DNA of 64,000 nt, taken from contig RAYY01000018.1 of assembly GCA_003611875.1 (NCBI GenBank), positions 28,121 through 92,120 of the forward strand, in the 5' to 3' direction. This document shows positions 35,145-44,309 of this stretch, one piece after another (within the stretch, counting starts at the first letter, position 1; every line of letters starts with the position of its first letter). The notes beneath the pieces were generated by a model. The model had not been told where the DNA came from. It searched no databases and saw nothing but the letters and a program-made list of their open reading frames with translations. The translations under genes and the position numbers were made by a program. Source of the stretch: a bacterium D16-56 (GTDB taxonomy: Bacteria > Bacillota > Clostridia > Lachnospirales > Lachnospiraceae).

Positions 35145-35453
35145 TTATAATTTCAATCCGATTGCTTCATTTACGTAGGAGGTGATAAAGTCCGGCTTGC
35201 GGCCTGTACCGTGACGGTCCGGAATCTCCACAAACAGGGGAAGCTTATGGTTCAGCCTTGCATCGTTGATCAAATCCGGAAATTCTCTGCCGAATTTTTC
35301 TGTTAAAAGGACGATTCCGATCTCCCGGTCGGCCAGGACCTTATCCAGCTCTCTTTGAAGCTCTAGTTTTTCATGGACAACAGCACCTTCAATACCGGCA
35401 AGTCTCATACCGGTCCAGGTGTCAATATTGTCGCTGATCAGATACATTTTCAT
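35145..35453 (-). CDS. atpF: V-type ATP synthase subunit F
   Basis: A 102-aa rotor subunit with the Rossmann-like fold of the family: MYLISDNIDTWTGMRLAGIE, IGIVLLTEKFG, LPLFVEIPDRHGTG. It joins subunit D in the central stalk. It starts 3 nt after the stop of subunit K. Confidence 0.93.
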   Translation of the reverse strand: MKMYLISDNIDTWTGMRLAGIEGAVVHEKLELQRELDKVLADREIGIVLLTEKFGREFPDLINDARLNHKLPLFVEIPDRHGTGRKPDFITSYVNEAIGLKL

Positions 35454-35456
35454 TGA

Positions 35457-35888
35457 TTACAGTTTACCCAGAATCATGAAGGAGATGATCAATCCATACA
35501 GGCAGACACCCTCGGCAAGGCCAACGAAGATGAGTGATTTACCGAGAATAGAGCCGTCTTCGCTGATTGCGCCCAAAGCGGCAGAGGCGGCAGCCGATAC
35601 GGCAATTCCACCGCCGATGCAGGACATTCCGGTGGAAAGGGCAGCAGCCAGGTAGCCCCAGCCGGCGGCATTTCCGACAGCAGCCTCTACGGTTTCGGCG
35701 GCAGAGGCATTTCCGGTAAAGAAAATTCCGCTGGCAGCTAACAGAGTTCCTGCAAAAAGCAGTACATTGATGCCAAGTGCTTTTTTATAGCGGCCGCGGG
35801 TCTTTTCTCCGACGGCAAAAGCGCCGAAGGGAACAGCGATACTTAAAAGCAATGCGATCGACAAGGTGATTTTTGTCAGTAAAGTCAT
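35457..35888 (-). CDS. atpK: V-type ATP synthase subunit K (proteolipid ring)
   Basis: A 143-aa membrane protein with four hydrophobic helices. The C-terminal hairpin is c-subunit-like: CIGGGIAVSAAASAALGA, then FVGLAEGVCLYGLIISFMIL, where the Glu is the ion-carrying carboxylate. The first hairpin lacks an obvious carboxylate, giving one site per protomer as in many bacterial V-ATPases. Whether Na+ or H+ is carried cannot be decided here. Confidence 0.93.
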   Translation of the reverse strand: MTLLTKITLSIALLLSIAVPFGAFAVGEKTRGRYKKALGINVLLFAGTLLAASGIFFTGNASAAETVEAAVGNAAGWGYLAAALSTGMSCIGGGIAVSAAASAALGAISEDGSILGKSLIFVGLAEGVCLYGLIISFMILGKL

Positions 35889-35957
35889 GGTATAATCCTC
35901 CTGTTATGTGTTAATTTATATTGTAATTGGTATCATTTTGGCTTTTGAACGGGTTAT

Positions 35958-37895
35958 TTATGAAACTGAGTTGGTACTTCCATATGCTTTAAATTCCCGG
36001 CCGGTTCCCCGATAGAACCGGCTGAACAGTTCATAGTATTCCAGTCTCAGCACTTGAATCCCTACGATCAGCCCTTCCATGCCGCAGACAAACAGATTGC
36101 CTAAAATGACAACCAGCCAGTTAGGGGTTCCGGATTCTGCTCCGGCCAGCATCAGCACCACCTCCATCATGGCAGCATGGCTTACGGCAAACGCTCCCAC
36201 ACGGACAAAGGAAAGGGTATTGGAGAAATAGCTCAGCAGGACCTCAAACAGCTCAAAGAATCCCTGAACAAAAAACATTCCCTTTTCCTCTGGCATGATC
36301 TTTGCTTTTTTTTCGATCATGGCAGCCAACGGTTCCTTGAAGAAAATGACCAGCAGCGGAAGGAGAAACATGATTACCAGCATAGCAGTGGCCGGAAGTG
36401 GCCGTTTTGTCATATAAAGAAAAACCGTAACCGTCAGGGCACTGTAAAATACAATGCCGGCAACTCCGTTGGTGTCAAAATATGCTTTCTCCGGATCCTG
36501 AGAGCGCAGGCTGTTGATCACATTTAAAATCATGGTCATCAGTACGATACCCATTCCCAATGCAACGGCTACCACAAAGACCGTGTTCAGATTCCCGATA
36601 AAGGGAAGCTGCATCATGGCTTTCTGGGGATGGAGCCACACGGCTTCCAGAATGTTTTCAAAGCCAAATACGCTTCCAAACAAAATGCCGAATATAGTGG
36701 AGAAAAAACCGCAGCAGGAAATAATGGCAGCCAAATTCAGCTTTTTAGACCGATACAGAAGATATCCGCCAAGTAAAAGGCACAAGCCCTGGCCCGCATC
36801 CCCAAACATAAAACCAAAGAGGAAGGAATAGGTCAATCCCAGAATCATGGTGGGGTCAAGTTCGCCATAGGCAGGAAGGCCATACATACGGATAAACATC
36901 TCAAAGGGTTTGAAAAGACCGGGATTTTTCAGCTTGGTAGGCGGGCTGCTTACAATATTATTGTGGTCCGTCTCCATAAAGCAGAAGGTATCTGAGTCAT
37001 TTTCCAATTCCCGGCAGAAGGCATTTGCATCGGATTCGCTCATCCATCCACAGAGAATATAATAGGTGCGGTCGTCATGGCTGGAACAGGCAGCAAGCTT
37101 TCTCACATCAAAATTCTGGGAAAACCGTTCCAGCCTGCCTTGGGCAGACAGCAGTTCATTTTTCCGGGATAATACGGCCTGGGATATTTTTTCCTTGATC
37201 TGGCTGATCTGAGCCTGTAAGGCATGGATCTTTTCATCCAGCTCCTGTACTGCTTCCGTGGGGGTACCTTCATATTCATCAGGAAGGAAAAACCGTTCAA
37301 AATGGAGAGAGGCTAAGATAGCGTCTGCTTTGTCCCGCACAACCTCAGGCACAAAGTACACGACCCATACATAGTGTTCATCCTCTTGGCATTTGTGCAT
37401 GACCACATCAATGGTATCATACACATAATCCATGAATTTCTTGTAGTATTCATGGGGAATCCGGCCAAAACGGAAGCTTACGAATTTAAACTGTATAATC
37501 GATCTGACGGCATAATTCAGATCCATAAATGGCTGTACCCGGTTTCGGGAAAGCAGCAGGATATCCAGTTCCTTTTCCAGGGATTCTTTTTCCTCCGAGA
37601 GAGCTTTTAGCTCCTGGTCTAGGGAACGGACTAATTGGACGGCTTCTTCAACGGAAAGGGTCAGGGACGTTTCCTTTACACCTTGGTCCAGATGATCGGC
37701 AACTAGCTGATTGGCTGTCTGCAGATCTCCTTTATAGGGGTTGCTTTCATTAAAGGGTCTTAGATCCGAAACTGTCTTAAGCTCTGACAAGGCATTTTCC
37801 AAATGGATCTCATATCTGGAGAAATACTGGTCAACGACCTGGTCAATATCACCTTTATGCCCGGTGATACTTAAGAACTTCATTTTTTCTATCAC
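35958..37895 (-). CDS. atpI: V-type ATP synthase subunit I
   Basis: A 645-aa stator subunit. The N-terminal ~330 residues are soluble and coiled-coil rich (LDEKIHALQAQISQIKEKIS); the C-terminal half has about eight membrane helices, with LLSYFSNTLSFVRVGAFAVSH carrying the essential half-channel Arg near the ring. 69 nt separate it from subunit K and 12 nt from subunit C. Confidence 0.95.
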   Translation of the reverse strand: MIEKMKFLSITGHKGDIDQVVDQYFSRYEIHLENALSELKTVSDLRPFNESNPYKGDLQTANQLVADHLDQGVKETSLTLSVEEAVQLVRSLDQELKALSEEKESLEKELDILLLSRNRVQPFMDLNYAVRSIIQFKFVSFRFGRIPHEYYKKFMDYVYDTIDVVMHKCQEDEHYVWVVYFVPEVVRDKADAILASLHFERFFLPDEYEGTPTEAVQELDEKIHALQAQISQIKEKISQAVLSRKNELLSAQGRLERFSQNFDVRKLAACSSHDDRTYYILCGWMSESDANAFCRELENDSDTFCFMETDHNNIVSSPPTKLKNPGLFKPFEMFIRMYGLPAYGELDPTMILGLTYSFLFGFMFGDAGQGLCLLLGGYLLYRSKKLNLAAIISCCGFFSTIFGILFGSVFGFENILEAVWLHPQKAMMQLPFIGNLNTVFVVAVALGMGIVLMTMILNVINSLRSQDPEKAYFDTNGVAGIVFYSALTVTVFLYMTKRPLPATAMLVIMFLLPLLVIFFKEPLAAMIEKKAKIMPEEKGMFFVQGFFELFEVLLSYFSNTLSFVRVGAFAVSHAAMMEVVLMLAGAESGTPNWLVVILGNLFVCGMEGLIVGIQVLRLEYYELFSRFYRGTGREFKAYGSTNSVS

Positions 37896-37907
37896 AACTT
37901 AAACCTC

Positions 37908-38951
37908 CTATTGTTTGTCCACCATGTCCATGATCTTGTTGGGATCAAGGCCATAGCGGATTCCTTCGATGATGGCGATGATCTTCTGCAGCTCCAGCTC
38001 CTTGGCATAGAGGTAGGAATCCAGCACAGCCACAGAATAGGGATGCCGGCGTCCTGTACCCTTGTAAATCTGGTTCAGGATCTGGTGATATAAGGCTTCC
38101 AGATCAGGCGGCTCATTCCAGTCTGCTTCTGAAAGTCTCCCGTAATGGGTCTCTCTCAGGGCAGTAAAAAAGTCATGGAGAGAGGCGGCCTCTGCCATCC
38201 GGCAGATTTGCTCTGTTTTCAGCTTATATTTTACTGGAATCAGTAACGCATAAATATCAGCCGGCAGGAGATCATAATATTTTTTGGAACGATAAATCCA
38301 CTGAATATTCAGTAAATCTAAGCGGCTGCCAAAGCAGTGGCCGATGACCGCCCGTTCCTCCTTGGTCAGAACTTTGTCCTTGATCCTCCACATGGTTTTA
38401 AAATAGAGCAGATCCAGCCGTATTTCATAGTCAAACAGCGTTCGTTCCTTTTGGGTTCCAAGAGTAGCGATGGGGGCATAATAGGGGGAGCCCTCCAGTC
38501 CGGCAATAAAATCAGACAGATTTTCAGACTGTGCCAGCCTTACTAAATCCACTGAGGAATGCCGATCAAAAAAATCCTGGAAGTCGGACAGATCCATCTG
38601 CTGACGCCTGCCACTCATGACATTATGCAATACCTGCTTTATGATCGTGATTTCATAGTTCATGAAATAAAGATCAAGAAATCTGCGCTGGGAAAGGTTG
38701 GAGAAGCGGTAAAGCTTGGCAAAATCCCGATATTCTGATTGAGCCAGCAGCCGTTCGATATGCCCCCGGTGCAGTCGGGTGTCATCCAGCCCGGAAAAAA
38801 TATCCGCATAGGACGGCAGCTGCTTTAAATAGTCTGCGGCGCTCCGTACATCCTCCAGCATTGCCATTTTCCGGAATTGCTGTTCTGTAATCAGATGGCT
38901 TTCCATGGCCCGTATTTTGGTGGCAATTCCGCTGTATGCTAACAGTCCCAT
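37908..38951 (-). CDS. atpC: V-type ATP synthase subunit C
   Basis: A 347-aa V-ATPase subunit C/AC39 family protein (subunit d equivalent), linking the rotor shaft to the proteolipid ring. It is helical and soluble, with YSGIATKIRAMESHLI at the start and IAIIEGIRYGLDPNKIMDMV at the end matching the family. It starts 4 nt after the stop of subunit H. Confidence 0.92.
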   Translation of the reverse strand: MGLLAYSGIATKIRAMESHLITEQQFRKMAMLEDVRSAADYLKQLPSYADIFSGLDDTRLHRGHIERLLAQSEYRDFAKLYRFSNLSQRRFLDLYFMNYEITIIKQVLHNVMSGRRQQMDLSDFQDFFDRHSSVDLVRLAQSENLSDFIAGLEGSPYYAPIATLGTQKERTLFDYEIRLDLLYFKTMWRIKDKVLTKEERAVIGHCFGSRLDLLNIQWIYRSKKYYDLLPADIYALLIPVKYKLKTEQICRMAEAASLHDFFTALRETHYGRLSEADWNEPPDLEALYHQILNQIYKGTGRRHPYSVAVLDSYLYAKELELQKIIAIIEGIRYGLDPNKIMDMVDKQ

Positions 38952-38955
38952 TCTG

Positions 38956-39267
38956 TCACACTCCTGTCAATGACCGGAACAGCTTTTCCACATATTCTTC
39001 ATGGTGATCTTCATAATTCTGTTCCATTTTTCGAAGCAGATTGTCTGCATGGAGCCGCTGCTTTTCCAGCTTTTTGTTCATCTCTGCTTCCATCCGTTTT
39101 CGAAGCTCCTGTATCCCCTGCTGTGTTCGTTCCTCCAAGTCCTGATCAAAGGCTTTGGTCCGTTCCTCCATCTCCTGGGAAAATGCTTTTTTTCGTGCGT
39201 TGGCACTTTCCATGACAGAGGATGCAGCATCTTCGATTTCGGAAATCTTTTTGATTACCGTATTCAT
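38956..39267 (-). CDS. atpH: V-type ATP synthase subunit H/G-like (peripheral stalk coiled coil)
   Basis: A 103-aa almost wholly charged coiled-coil protein (FDQDLEERTQQGIQELRKRM). Position at the head of the operon and length match the H/G subunit that dimerises with E. It follows GGAGG at 9 nt. First gene of the operon, so its promoter lies in 39268-39374. Confidence 0.88.
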   Translation of the reverse strand: MNTVIKKISEIEDAASSVMESANARKKAFSQEMEERTKAFDQDLEERTQQGIQELRKRMEAEMNKKLEKQRLHADNLLRKMEQNYEDHHEEYVEKLFRSLTGV

Positions 39268-39374
39268 TGTGATCCTCCTGTTGTTGTTTCTTTAACATCA
39301 TACTCCTTTTTGTAAAAAATACCATAGTGAATTTTGTTAAAAATATGCTCAAAATAAAGGGTTTAGGAGGCAAA

Positions 39375-39503
39375 ATGAAAAAATTAAGGCAGCAATGCAG
39401 GCCGGCTCATCTGCTGCGATATAGAAAAAGGCGGCACAGCAATGGTTTTGCGGAAATGCTGCTGTTCCGTTTTGGTCTGGTATATCATTTTTCAGCTGGC
39501 TGA
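39375..39503 (+). CDS. Possible small basic peptide (42 aa), unrecognised
   Basis: A 42-aa frame (MKKLRQQCRPAHLLRYRKRR start, hydrophobic middle) preceded by a perfect AGGAGG with 4-5 nt spacing. It sits between the divergent-facing ends of the V-ATPase promoter region and the SH3 protein's 3' end. Strong ribosome site supports it; no family is recognised. It could equally be chance in this 270-nt gap. Confidence 0.3.
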   Translation: MKKLRQQCRPAHLLRYRKRRHSNGFAEMLLFRFGLVYHFSAG

Positions 39504-39539
39504 TTGACCTCAAAGTAAAAAGGATTTTTCATTTCACAG

Positions 39540-40376
39540 TTATTGGACAGTCAAATACTGACTTGCCACATAAGCCTCCTGTCCGTTATACAAAATTACA
39601 GCCCATTCTTCGTTTTCTGCCCGCACATATTCTACTGTGGTGCCGGATATTAGCTGTCCCAATTTCCTGCTGTCTGTTCGGGGCTCGGCCCGTACATTTA
39701 AAACATCCGTGGTTTTGTATACAGCGGAAGGTGTTTCGGCCATGGAATTTTCAGTGGGCAAAGGCCGGGTGGGTTCCACTGTTTCAAGGGTCGTTTCCAC
39801 AGGAGAGGTTTCTGGTGTGGTCTCAATGTCCTCTGGTTTGGGCTTTATCAATCTTACAATACAGAAGATCGCCAGAATACAGAGGAGAGGAACCAGCAGC
39901 TTCAGCAGGTCATAAGGGGTGAATACATTGCGTCTTCTGCCTGATCTGCGGCGGTTTCTGGGGGAAGTGGATGAATAGGTACGGGAGGAGCTTCTTCGGG
40001 GAGCTCTTTTTGGGGTACGGTATTCATTTGAAAAGACCTGAACCTCCTGCAAAAGCAGTTGATAGGCCAAAGCTGCGTTGGAGGGAGAGCTGTCCCCTTC
40101 GTGGGCGGCTTTGTTGCCGATCATGCGGATCTTATGATAGCGGTCACAGGATGTCTTGGTGATCCTGCGGCTCCGGTACAGTGTATCGATCATCTCCTTC
40201 AGATCGCTGTCGCTCATGGAGCCTGACCGCTCTGCCAGCATTCGTACCATAAATTCTAATGTCTGACGGGCCTTCACCATGGCAGAATTGTAATCCTTTT
40301 GTCCAATCAGCCGCTGGACGCTTTTGATGCCAAGCTGAATACGCTCCCAATTGTTGTTGCTGCTGCCATTTGCCAT
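39540..40376 (-). CDS. DUF4145-like / transmembrane / SH3b protein
   Basis: A 278-aa protein with three parts. Residues ~1-115 resemble the helical DUF4145 (HEPN-like) domain (MVKARQTLEFMVRMLAERSG, IRMIGNKAAHEGD). A Ser/Arg-rich linker leads to one transmembrane helix (~157-175, LLKLLVPLLCILAIFCIVRL). The outside portion has a Thr/Pro/Glu-rich spacer and a bacterial SH3 domain (YKTTDVLNVRAEPRTDSRKL, EEWAVILYNGQEAYVASQYL) expected to bind cell wall. A role in sensing envelope state is conceivable but unproven. Confidence 0.8.
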   Translation of the reverse strand: MANGSSNNNWERIQLGIKSVQRLIGQKDYNSAMVKARQTLEFMVRMLAERSGSMSDSDLKEMIDTLYRSRRITKTSCDRYHKIRMIGNKAAHEGDSSPSNAALAYQLLLQEVQVFSNEYRTPKRAPRRSSSRTYSSTSPRNRRRSGRRRNVFTPYDLLKLLVPLLCILAIFCIVRLIKPKPEDIETTPETSPVETTLETVEPTRPLPTENSMAETPSAVYKTTDVLNVRAEPRTDSRKLGQLISGTTVEYVRAENEEWAVILYNGQEAYVASQYLTVQ

Positions 40377-40568
40377 TGTTGTCCTCCTCTGTGTATTGAA
40401 AACTTATCTGGCGGCCCTTGAAGCCATGAAAACTAATCTTGGGATTATTATACTACATGTTGGAAAATTATGCACGGGAAAAATGCAGGTTCTTTTTGAA
40501 GTTCCTTTTGCGGACAAAAGATGGGGTAAATTCCATTTTTATCGAGAAAATAGGTCTGTAAAAAGCAA

Positions 40569-40612
40569 AAAATCACTGCAAAATCCAAAAAATGGGAACT
40601 TACAGTGATTTT
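40569..40612 (-). terminator. Intrinsic terminator downstream of the hydrolase pseudogene
   Basis: AAAATCACTG (40569-40578) pairs with CAGTGATTTT (40603-40612); on the minus strand the stem is followed by a T-run. It begins at the stop codon of the degraded hydrolase. The 40377-40568 gap holds no other gene that I can support. Confidence 0.75.
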
Positions 40613-41455
40613 CTCACCAATAGGCTGTGAAAACAAGTATGCAGCTCTGTCAATGCAGCCCTCTCTCCGCCAGCTTCATTATATGCTTCAGCAAACGCAA
40701 AGACGCCATCCTTCACATTTTTCCAAAATTCGGAAGAATGAATATCCTCTGGTCCATTCTTAATATAATCTCCAAAGTATATAACAATCGGAATTTTTGC
40801 ATCCAAAAGCTTCTGATAATTTTCCGAGCCAATCTCTGGTGTTCCGCCTGGTTCAATGGCTATAATTGCCGATATGTTTTCCGCCGGAGTAGACCAGCCC
40901 ACTCTGCTGCCCTGGGAATGGGGAATGTAAATCGTCTTATTCCCTGTCATCTCACGGACATCCCCCATCGCCTTGCCTAGAGCTGCGGCATCAACCGTCA
41001 GGGGTTGTCATCCAGCCCATTCTGGACTGTCCATAGCCGTGAGGATAAACAATAGGATTTCCATTATTATTGACAGGTATCTAATAAAGTACGTTGGCAT
41101 GATCTACGTGGGCGGTATTCCCTGCTCTTGTGGAATCCAACCGGTTCCTTGTCTCATCATACTCTCCCTCAACCGGATCCGTAACCGTGACGCCAGAGGA
41201 AAACGTTCCCTGCTTTACAATGACCAGTGCTCCCTCCGGCACAGAATCCTTATCTGTTCCTGCATCTTCCACCTCTTTCTCGGCATCTTCCGCAGTTCCT
41301 GTGGCATCTGCTGCTGTGATGTCTGCAATTTCTGTGAGAGCTGCAGTTGTTGTCTGGAAATTGCTGCCAGCACATCCTGCCATGAGAATCATTCCTGCCG
41401 CAGCAAGGGCCGCTGTTTACCGCAGTCAGAAGTCTCTTTTTGTTATCCTGTATTA
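40600..41455 (-). pseudogene. Degraded secreted alpha/beta hydrolase (esterase) lipoprotein
   Basis: Pieces of one protein lie in order on the minus strand: a lipoprotein signal (MILMAGCAG, 41392 onward, preceded by an out-of-frame KKRLL segment near 41430, so a frameshift), EGALVIVKQGTFSSGV, HVDHANVLY then an in-frame TAG at about 41090, IPVNNNGNPIVYPHGYGQS and GWMTTPDG then TGA, and finally, after a shift and loss of the middle of the fold, IYIPHSQGSRVGW (nucleophile elbow GxSxG-like HSQGS) to the end. The family normally reads HGYGQ...TTPDGREGF. At least three independent lesions make it non-functional. Confidence 0.8.
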
Positions 41456-41630
41456 ACCTAAAGATATATGCTTGTTTCCTTCACTTTTGTCTGACTTTTC
41501 CCAAATGCTGCCATGCTGTTGGTTTCCCCTTCTGCAGTTGCTCTGATTTCAGGGGCAAAACCATGGCCCTGACTTGGAGACTTGTGAAATTATTGGGATA
41601 TTGTAAATGTAGAAATGTATGCGGAACTGC

Positions 41631-41659
41631 TTGCAAAGAATAAAAGAGTTTGGTAGAAT
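41631..41659 (+). promoter_or_regulatory. Sigma-A promoter of trmB
   Basis: TTGCAA (41631-41636), 17-nt spacer, TAGAAT (41654-41659), 36 nt before the trmB ATG. Confidence 0.65.
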
Positions 41660-41695
41660 GAGAAAACAGGAAAGACGTACAAGGTGGAGGAAGCT

Positions 41696-42331
41696 ATGAG
41701 ATTACGCCATATTCCAGGCTCAGAGGAGACCGTTGCAGCCAGTCCCTATGTGATTGGACAGCCACAGCAATACCAGGGGAATTTTCAGAAATTATTTGGG
41801 AATGATAACCCAATAGAGATTGAAATCGGCATGGGAAAGGGAAAATTCATCATGGAATTGGCAAAAAACAATCCTCAGACGAATTATCTTGGAATTGAGC
41901 GATATCCCAGTGTGCTTTTGCGTGCTATTGCTAAGCGGGAAGATCTGAATTTGTCCAATATCTATTTCTTGTGTATGGATGCAAGGACTCTGACAGAAGT
42001 TTTTGCCCTAGAGGAAGTGTCGCGGATTTATCTGAACTTTTCTGACCCATGGCCAAAGGACCGCCATGCCAAACGGCGCCTGACCTCTCCTGAATTTATG
42101 AAAGTTTATGATCAGATCCTAAAAAGAGATGGGGTTATAGAATTTAAGACAGATAATCAAAAGTTGTTTGCTTATTCTCTGGAATCGATTCCTGCCGCAG
42201 GGTGGAAGATTTCTGCCTATACCCTTGACCTGCATCACAGCCCTATGGCAGAGGGAAATGTAATGACAGAATATGAGACAAAATTTTCCAATATGGGAAA
42301 TCAGATTTGCAAATTGATAGCCTGCCGTTAG
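41696..42331 (+). CDS. trmB: tRNA (guanine(46)-N7)-methyltransferase
   Basis: A 211-aa SAM enzyme methylating G46 in tRNA variable loops. EIGMGKGKFIMELAKNNP is the SAM-binding motif, GIERYPSVLLRAI motif II, and YLNFSDPWPKDRHAKRRLT the catalytic block. The start is the ATG at 41696, preceded by GGTGGAGG; an upstream GTG in frame is unnecessary. Confidence 0.96.
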   Translation: MRLRHIPGSEETVAASPYVIGQPQQYQGNFQKLFGNDNPIEIEIGMGKGKFIMELAKNNPQTNYLGIERYPSVLLRAIAKREDLNLSNIYFLCMDARTLTEVFALEEVSRIYLNFSDPWPKDRHAKRRLTSPEFMKVYDQILKRDGVIEFKTDNQKLFAYSLESIPAAGWKISAYTLDLHHSPMAEGNVMTEYETKFSNMGNQICKLIACR

Positions 42332-42354
42332 TCTGCATATACTAATAGGGAAAA

Positions 42355-42513
42355 ATGATCATGGTGAGAATTGTGGACTGGAAAACAAAACTTACAAACA
42401 GCCTGCGCAGTGCCACCAGCGATAAAGAGGGTATGAACCGCCAGATCTTGAAATGGCACAAAAGTTTTAAGGAAGTGGAAAAGGCAGTAAACCGCCAAAA
42501 GGGAAAGAAGTGA
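42355..42513 (+). CDS. Small basic protein (52 aa), unrecognised
   Basis: Starts MIMVRIVDWKTKLTNSLRSA and ends NRQKGKK; strongly basic and probably helical. AGGGAAAA precedes the ATG weakly. It sits 23 nt after trmB and 59 nt before trxA on the same strand, so it may be read in a trmB-trxA transcript. I do not recognise a family. Confidence 0.45.
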   Translation: MIMVRIVDWKTKLTNSLRSATSDKEGMNRQILKWHKSFKEVEKAVNRQKGKK

Positions 42514-42572
42514 AAGGCGGCGGCAATAAGCCATTGAAAAAGAGAAGCATTTTATGAAAGGAGAGAAAATTT

Positions 42573-42884
42573 ATGGAAAAAAAATTTACAACTGCAAATT
42601 TTGAAGATGAGGTGCTGAAGGCTGAAAAGCCTGTTCTGGTGGATTTCTATGCTGACTGGTGCGGTCCCTGCCGGATGATGGCCCCCGTTGTTGAGAAGCT
42701 GGCAGAGGAAATGGCAGGAGAGGCTGTCATCGGCAAACTAAATGTAGATGACTGTGAAGAAATCGCCATGAAGTATGGGGTAATGAATATTCCTACTATT
42801 ATCCTGTTTAAGAATGGACAGGAGATAAACCGCGTGATCGGCGCTCAAACCAAGGAGGTTTTGGAAAAATTAGTTCGCAGCTAA
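42573..42884 (+). CDS. trxA: Thioredoxin
   Basis: A 103-aa disulfide reductase with the canonical active site ADWCGPCRMM (Cys-30 and Cys-33) and the cis-proline segment MNIPTIILFKNGQE. GAAAGGAGAG precedes the ATG. The gap to tRNA-Lys has no terminator that I can see. Confidence 0.97.
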   Translation: MEKKFTTANFEDEVLKAEKPVLVDFYADWCGPCRMMAPVVEKLAEEMAGEAVIGKLNVDDCEEIAMKYGVMNIPTIILFKNGQEINRVIGAQTKEVLEKLVRS

Positions 42885-43034
42885 CATATTTTACCCAGGA
42901 TTCTTCCCAAATTTTAGGGAATAGGGTTCCTAACGAAAATTTGAAGATTTTGTAAAAAAAGGGGTTGACATTTTTGCCCCTTTGCGATAGAATAATGTTC
43001 GTGCCACAGAGAAGATGTGTCACGGACATATTAA

Positions 43035-43107
43035 GCGCCCTTAGCTCAGTTGGTAGAGCAGTAGACTCTTAATCTATTTGTCCAGGGTTCGAGTCCCTGA
43101 GGGCGCA
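43035..43107 (+). tRNA. tRNA-Lys (anticodon CTT)
   Basis: 73-nt cloverleaf: acceptor GCGCCCT/AGGGCGC, D-arm AGCTCAGTTGGTAGAGC, anticodon loop CTCTTAA between GTAGA and TCTAT, T-arm CAGGGTTCGAGTCCCTG, discriminator A; no encoded CCA. The stretch from 43066 on (anticodon loop to 3' end) is repeated at 53804, marking it as the integration target of the adjacent phage. Confidence 0.96.
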
Positions 43108-43157
43108 CTGAAAGTTCTGATTTTGCAGGCTGCGAACTGCGGGGTCGGGGCTTTTTT
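43066..43157 (+). repeat. attL core: 92-bp direct repeat, copy 1
   Basis: From CTCTTAATCTATTTG in the tRNA-Lys anticodon loop to GGGGTCGGGGCTTTTTT beyond the gene. It is identical over all 92 bases to 53804-53895. The repeat restores an intact tRNA on the attL side. Confidence 0.9.
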
Positions 43158-43196
43158 CTTTTGGTTTTTTCAGAGGGGATGTTAAGAGGGGGGAGG

Positions 43197-43279
43197 ATTT
43201 TGTCATTTCAGCAAAATGACAAAAATTGAGCAAGGGGATGATCGGGCTGCAGAAGCTCCTGGAGGGAAGCTGCAGCCCG
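43197..43279. other. Two hairpins between attL and the integrase gene, conserved in the second prophage copy
   Basis: TTTTGTCATTT/AAATGACAAAA at 43197-43223 and CGGGCTGCAG/CTGCAGCCCG at 43243-43279. Both recur at equivalent places after 53895 with changed loops but retained pairing. They may serve integrase transcription termination or arm-site binding. Confidence 0.55.
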
Positions 43280-43310
43280 GCTGTTGACTGCTTATCGGAA
43301 GGGGGAACCG

Positions 43311-44309
43311 TTACCAGTGTTTTGACTGGTAGCTGGTCCGGAAGAGTACGGGGTCTAGGCGGTAAATATCGGAATCCATCACGAAAAACTGGTTGGCAAG
43401 GTGCAGATAGATCCGGGTGACGCTGTAATCATAATGGCCTACGAGGATCCGGAGGGATTCCAAGTTGCCGCCGCCCATCATGTAGCTGGTCGCAAACGTG
43501 TGCCGGAGAAGATGGGGGTAAACCCGATCCAGACCGGTGTTGCGGCGTATCCGGATGAACAGAGCCCGGATCACGTTGGAATCAATGGAATCCCGGCTGC
43601 GGAACTTCCGGAAAAAAGGCCCGTCCGAACTGGCGATCCGAAAAACATGGGCATATTCACCCAGAAGCTCCTGAAGCAGGGGAACCATGCGGACTACGCG
43701 GCTGCGGGAATGTTTGGAACGGTTGATGGTAATGCATTTGGAGGAAAAAACCACATCAGCCGCCTGCAGGCGGACCACCTCACAGCTTCGCAGCCCGGCG
43801 TCCAGCATAAGATGGAGGATACAGAGGTTGCGCAGATCATTGGGAATTTGGCGGTCGAAGACAGCGTCCATGGCTTGTACTTCCTCAACAGACAACGGCA
43901 GGATTTGGTCATTATCCGCTTTGGGCATCCGGACATAGTCCGTCAGGCGCTGGCTGCAGAGCCGGTTCTGGTAGCACCAGTTTAAGAAAACCTTGGCAGC
44001 GCGGCCATAAGTCCGGACGGTATTGTTCTTGATGGTGCCTTCCACATGCATGACATCCCGCAGCGGATGGTTGGAATAGCGCTCCTTTGCCCGTAGGCTG
44101 ACTAAGTATTCCAGAAACACGGACGGGGGGAGGTTTCCAGGGGTAAGGCCGGCTGGGTAGGTTTCGGATAAGAACCGGAGGAAATAGCCTACATTTTTCT
44201 CATAGAACTGGAGCGTTGAGGGCGCCCAGGAGGCTTTTCCGTTTTCTAAAAAGCGTTCAAAGGCTTCCTGCATGGTCAATTCGTTTTTGTTTTCACTTGT
44301 CTTCATCAT
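43311..44309 (-). CDS. int: Tyrosine recombinase / phage integrase
   Basis: About 332 aa. N-terminal SAM-like domain (TMQEAFERFLENGKASWAPS), then catalytic domain with Arg-I in DAGLRSCEVVRLQ, the HLLRHTFATSYMM box (HxxR), LVGHYDYSVTRIYLHL with the nucleophile Tyr. The ATG at 44309 follows GGGATGGGG and overlaps the end of the replication gene by 17 nt; longer in-frame starts lack a ribosome site. Next to the tRNA-Lys att core, it should catalyse integration and excision there. Confidence 0.93.
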   Translation of the reverse strand: MMKTSENKNELTMQEAFERFLENGKASWAPSTLQFYEKNVGYFLRFLSETYPAGLTPGNLPPSVFLEYLVSLRAKERYSNHPLRDVMHVEGTIKNNTVRTYGRAAKVFLNWCYQNRLCSQRLTDYVRMPKADNDQILPLSVEEVQAMDAVFDRQIPNDLRNLCILHLMLDAGLRSCEVVRLQAADVVFSSKCITINRSKHSRSRVVRMVPLLQELLGEYAHVFRIASSDGPFFRKFRSRDSIDSNVIRALFIRIRRNTGLDRVYPHLLRHTFATSYMMGGGNLESLRILVGHYDYSVTRIYLHLANQFFVMDSDIYRLDPVLFRTSYQSKHW

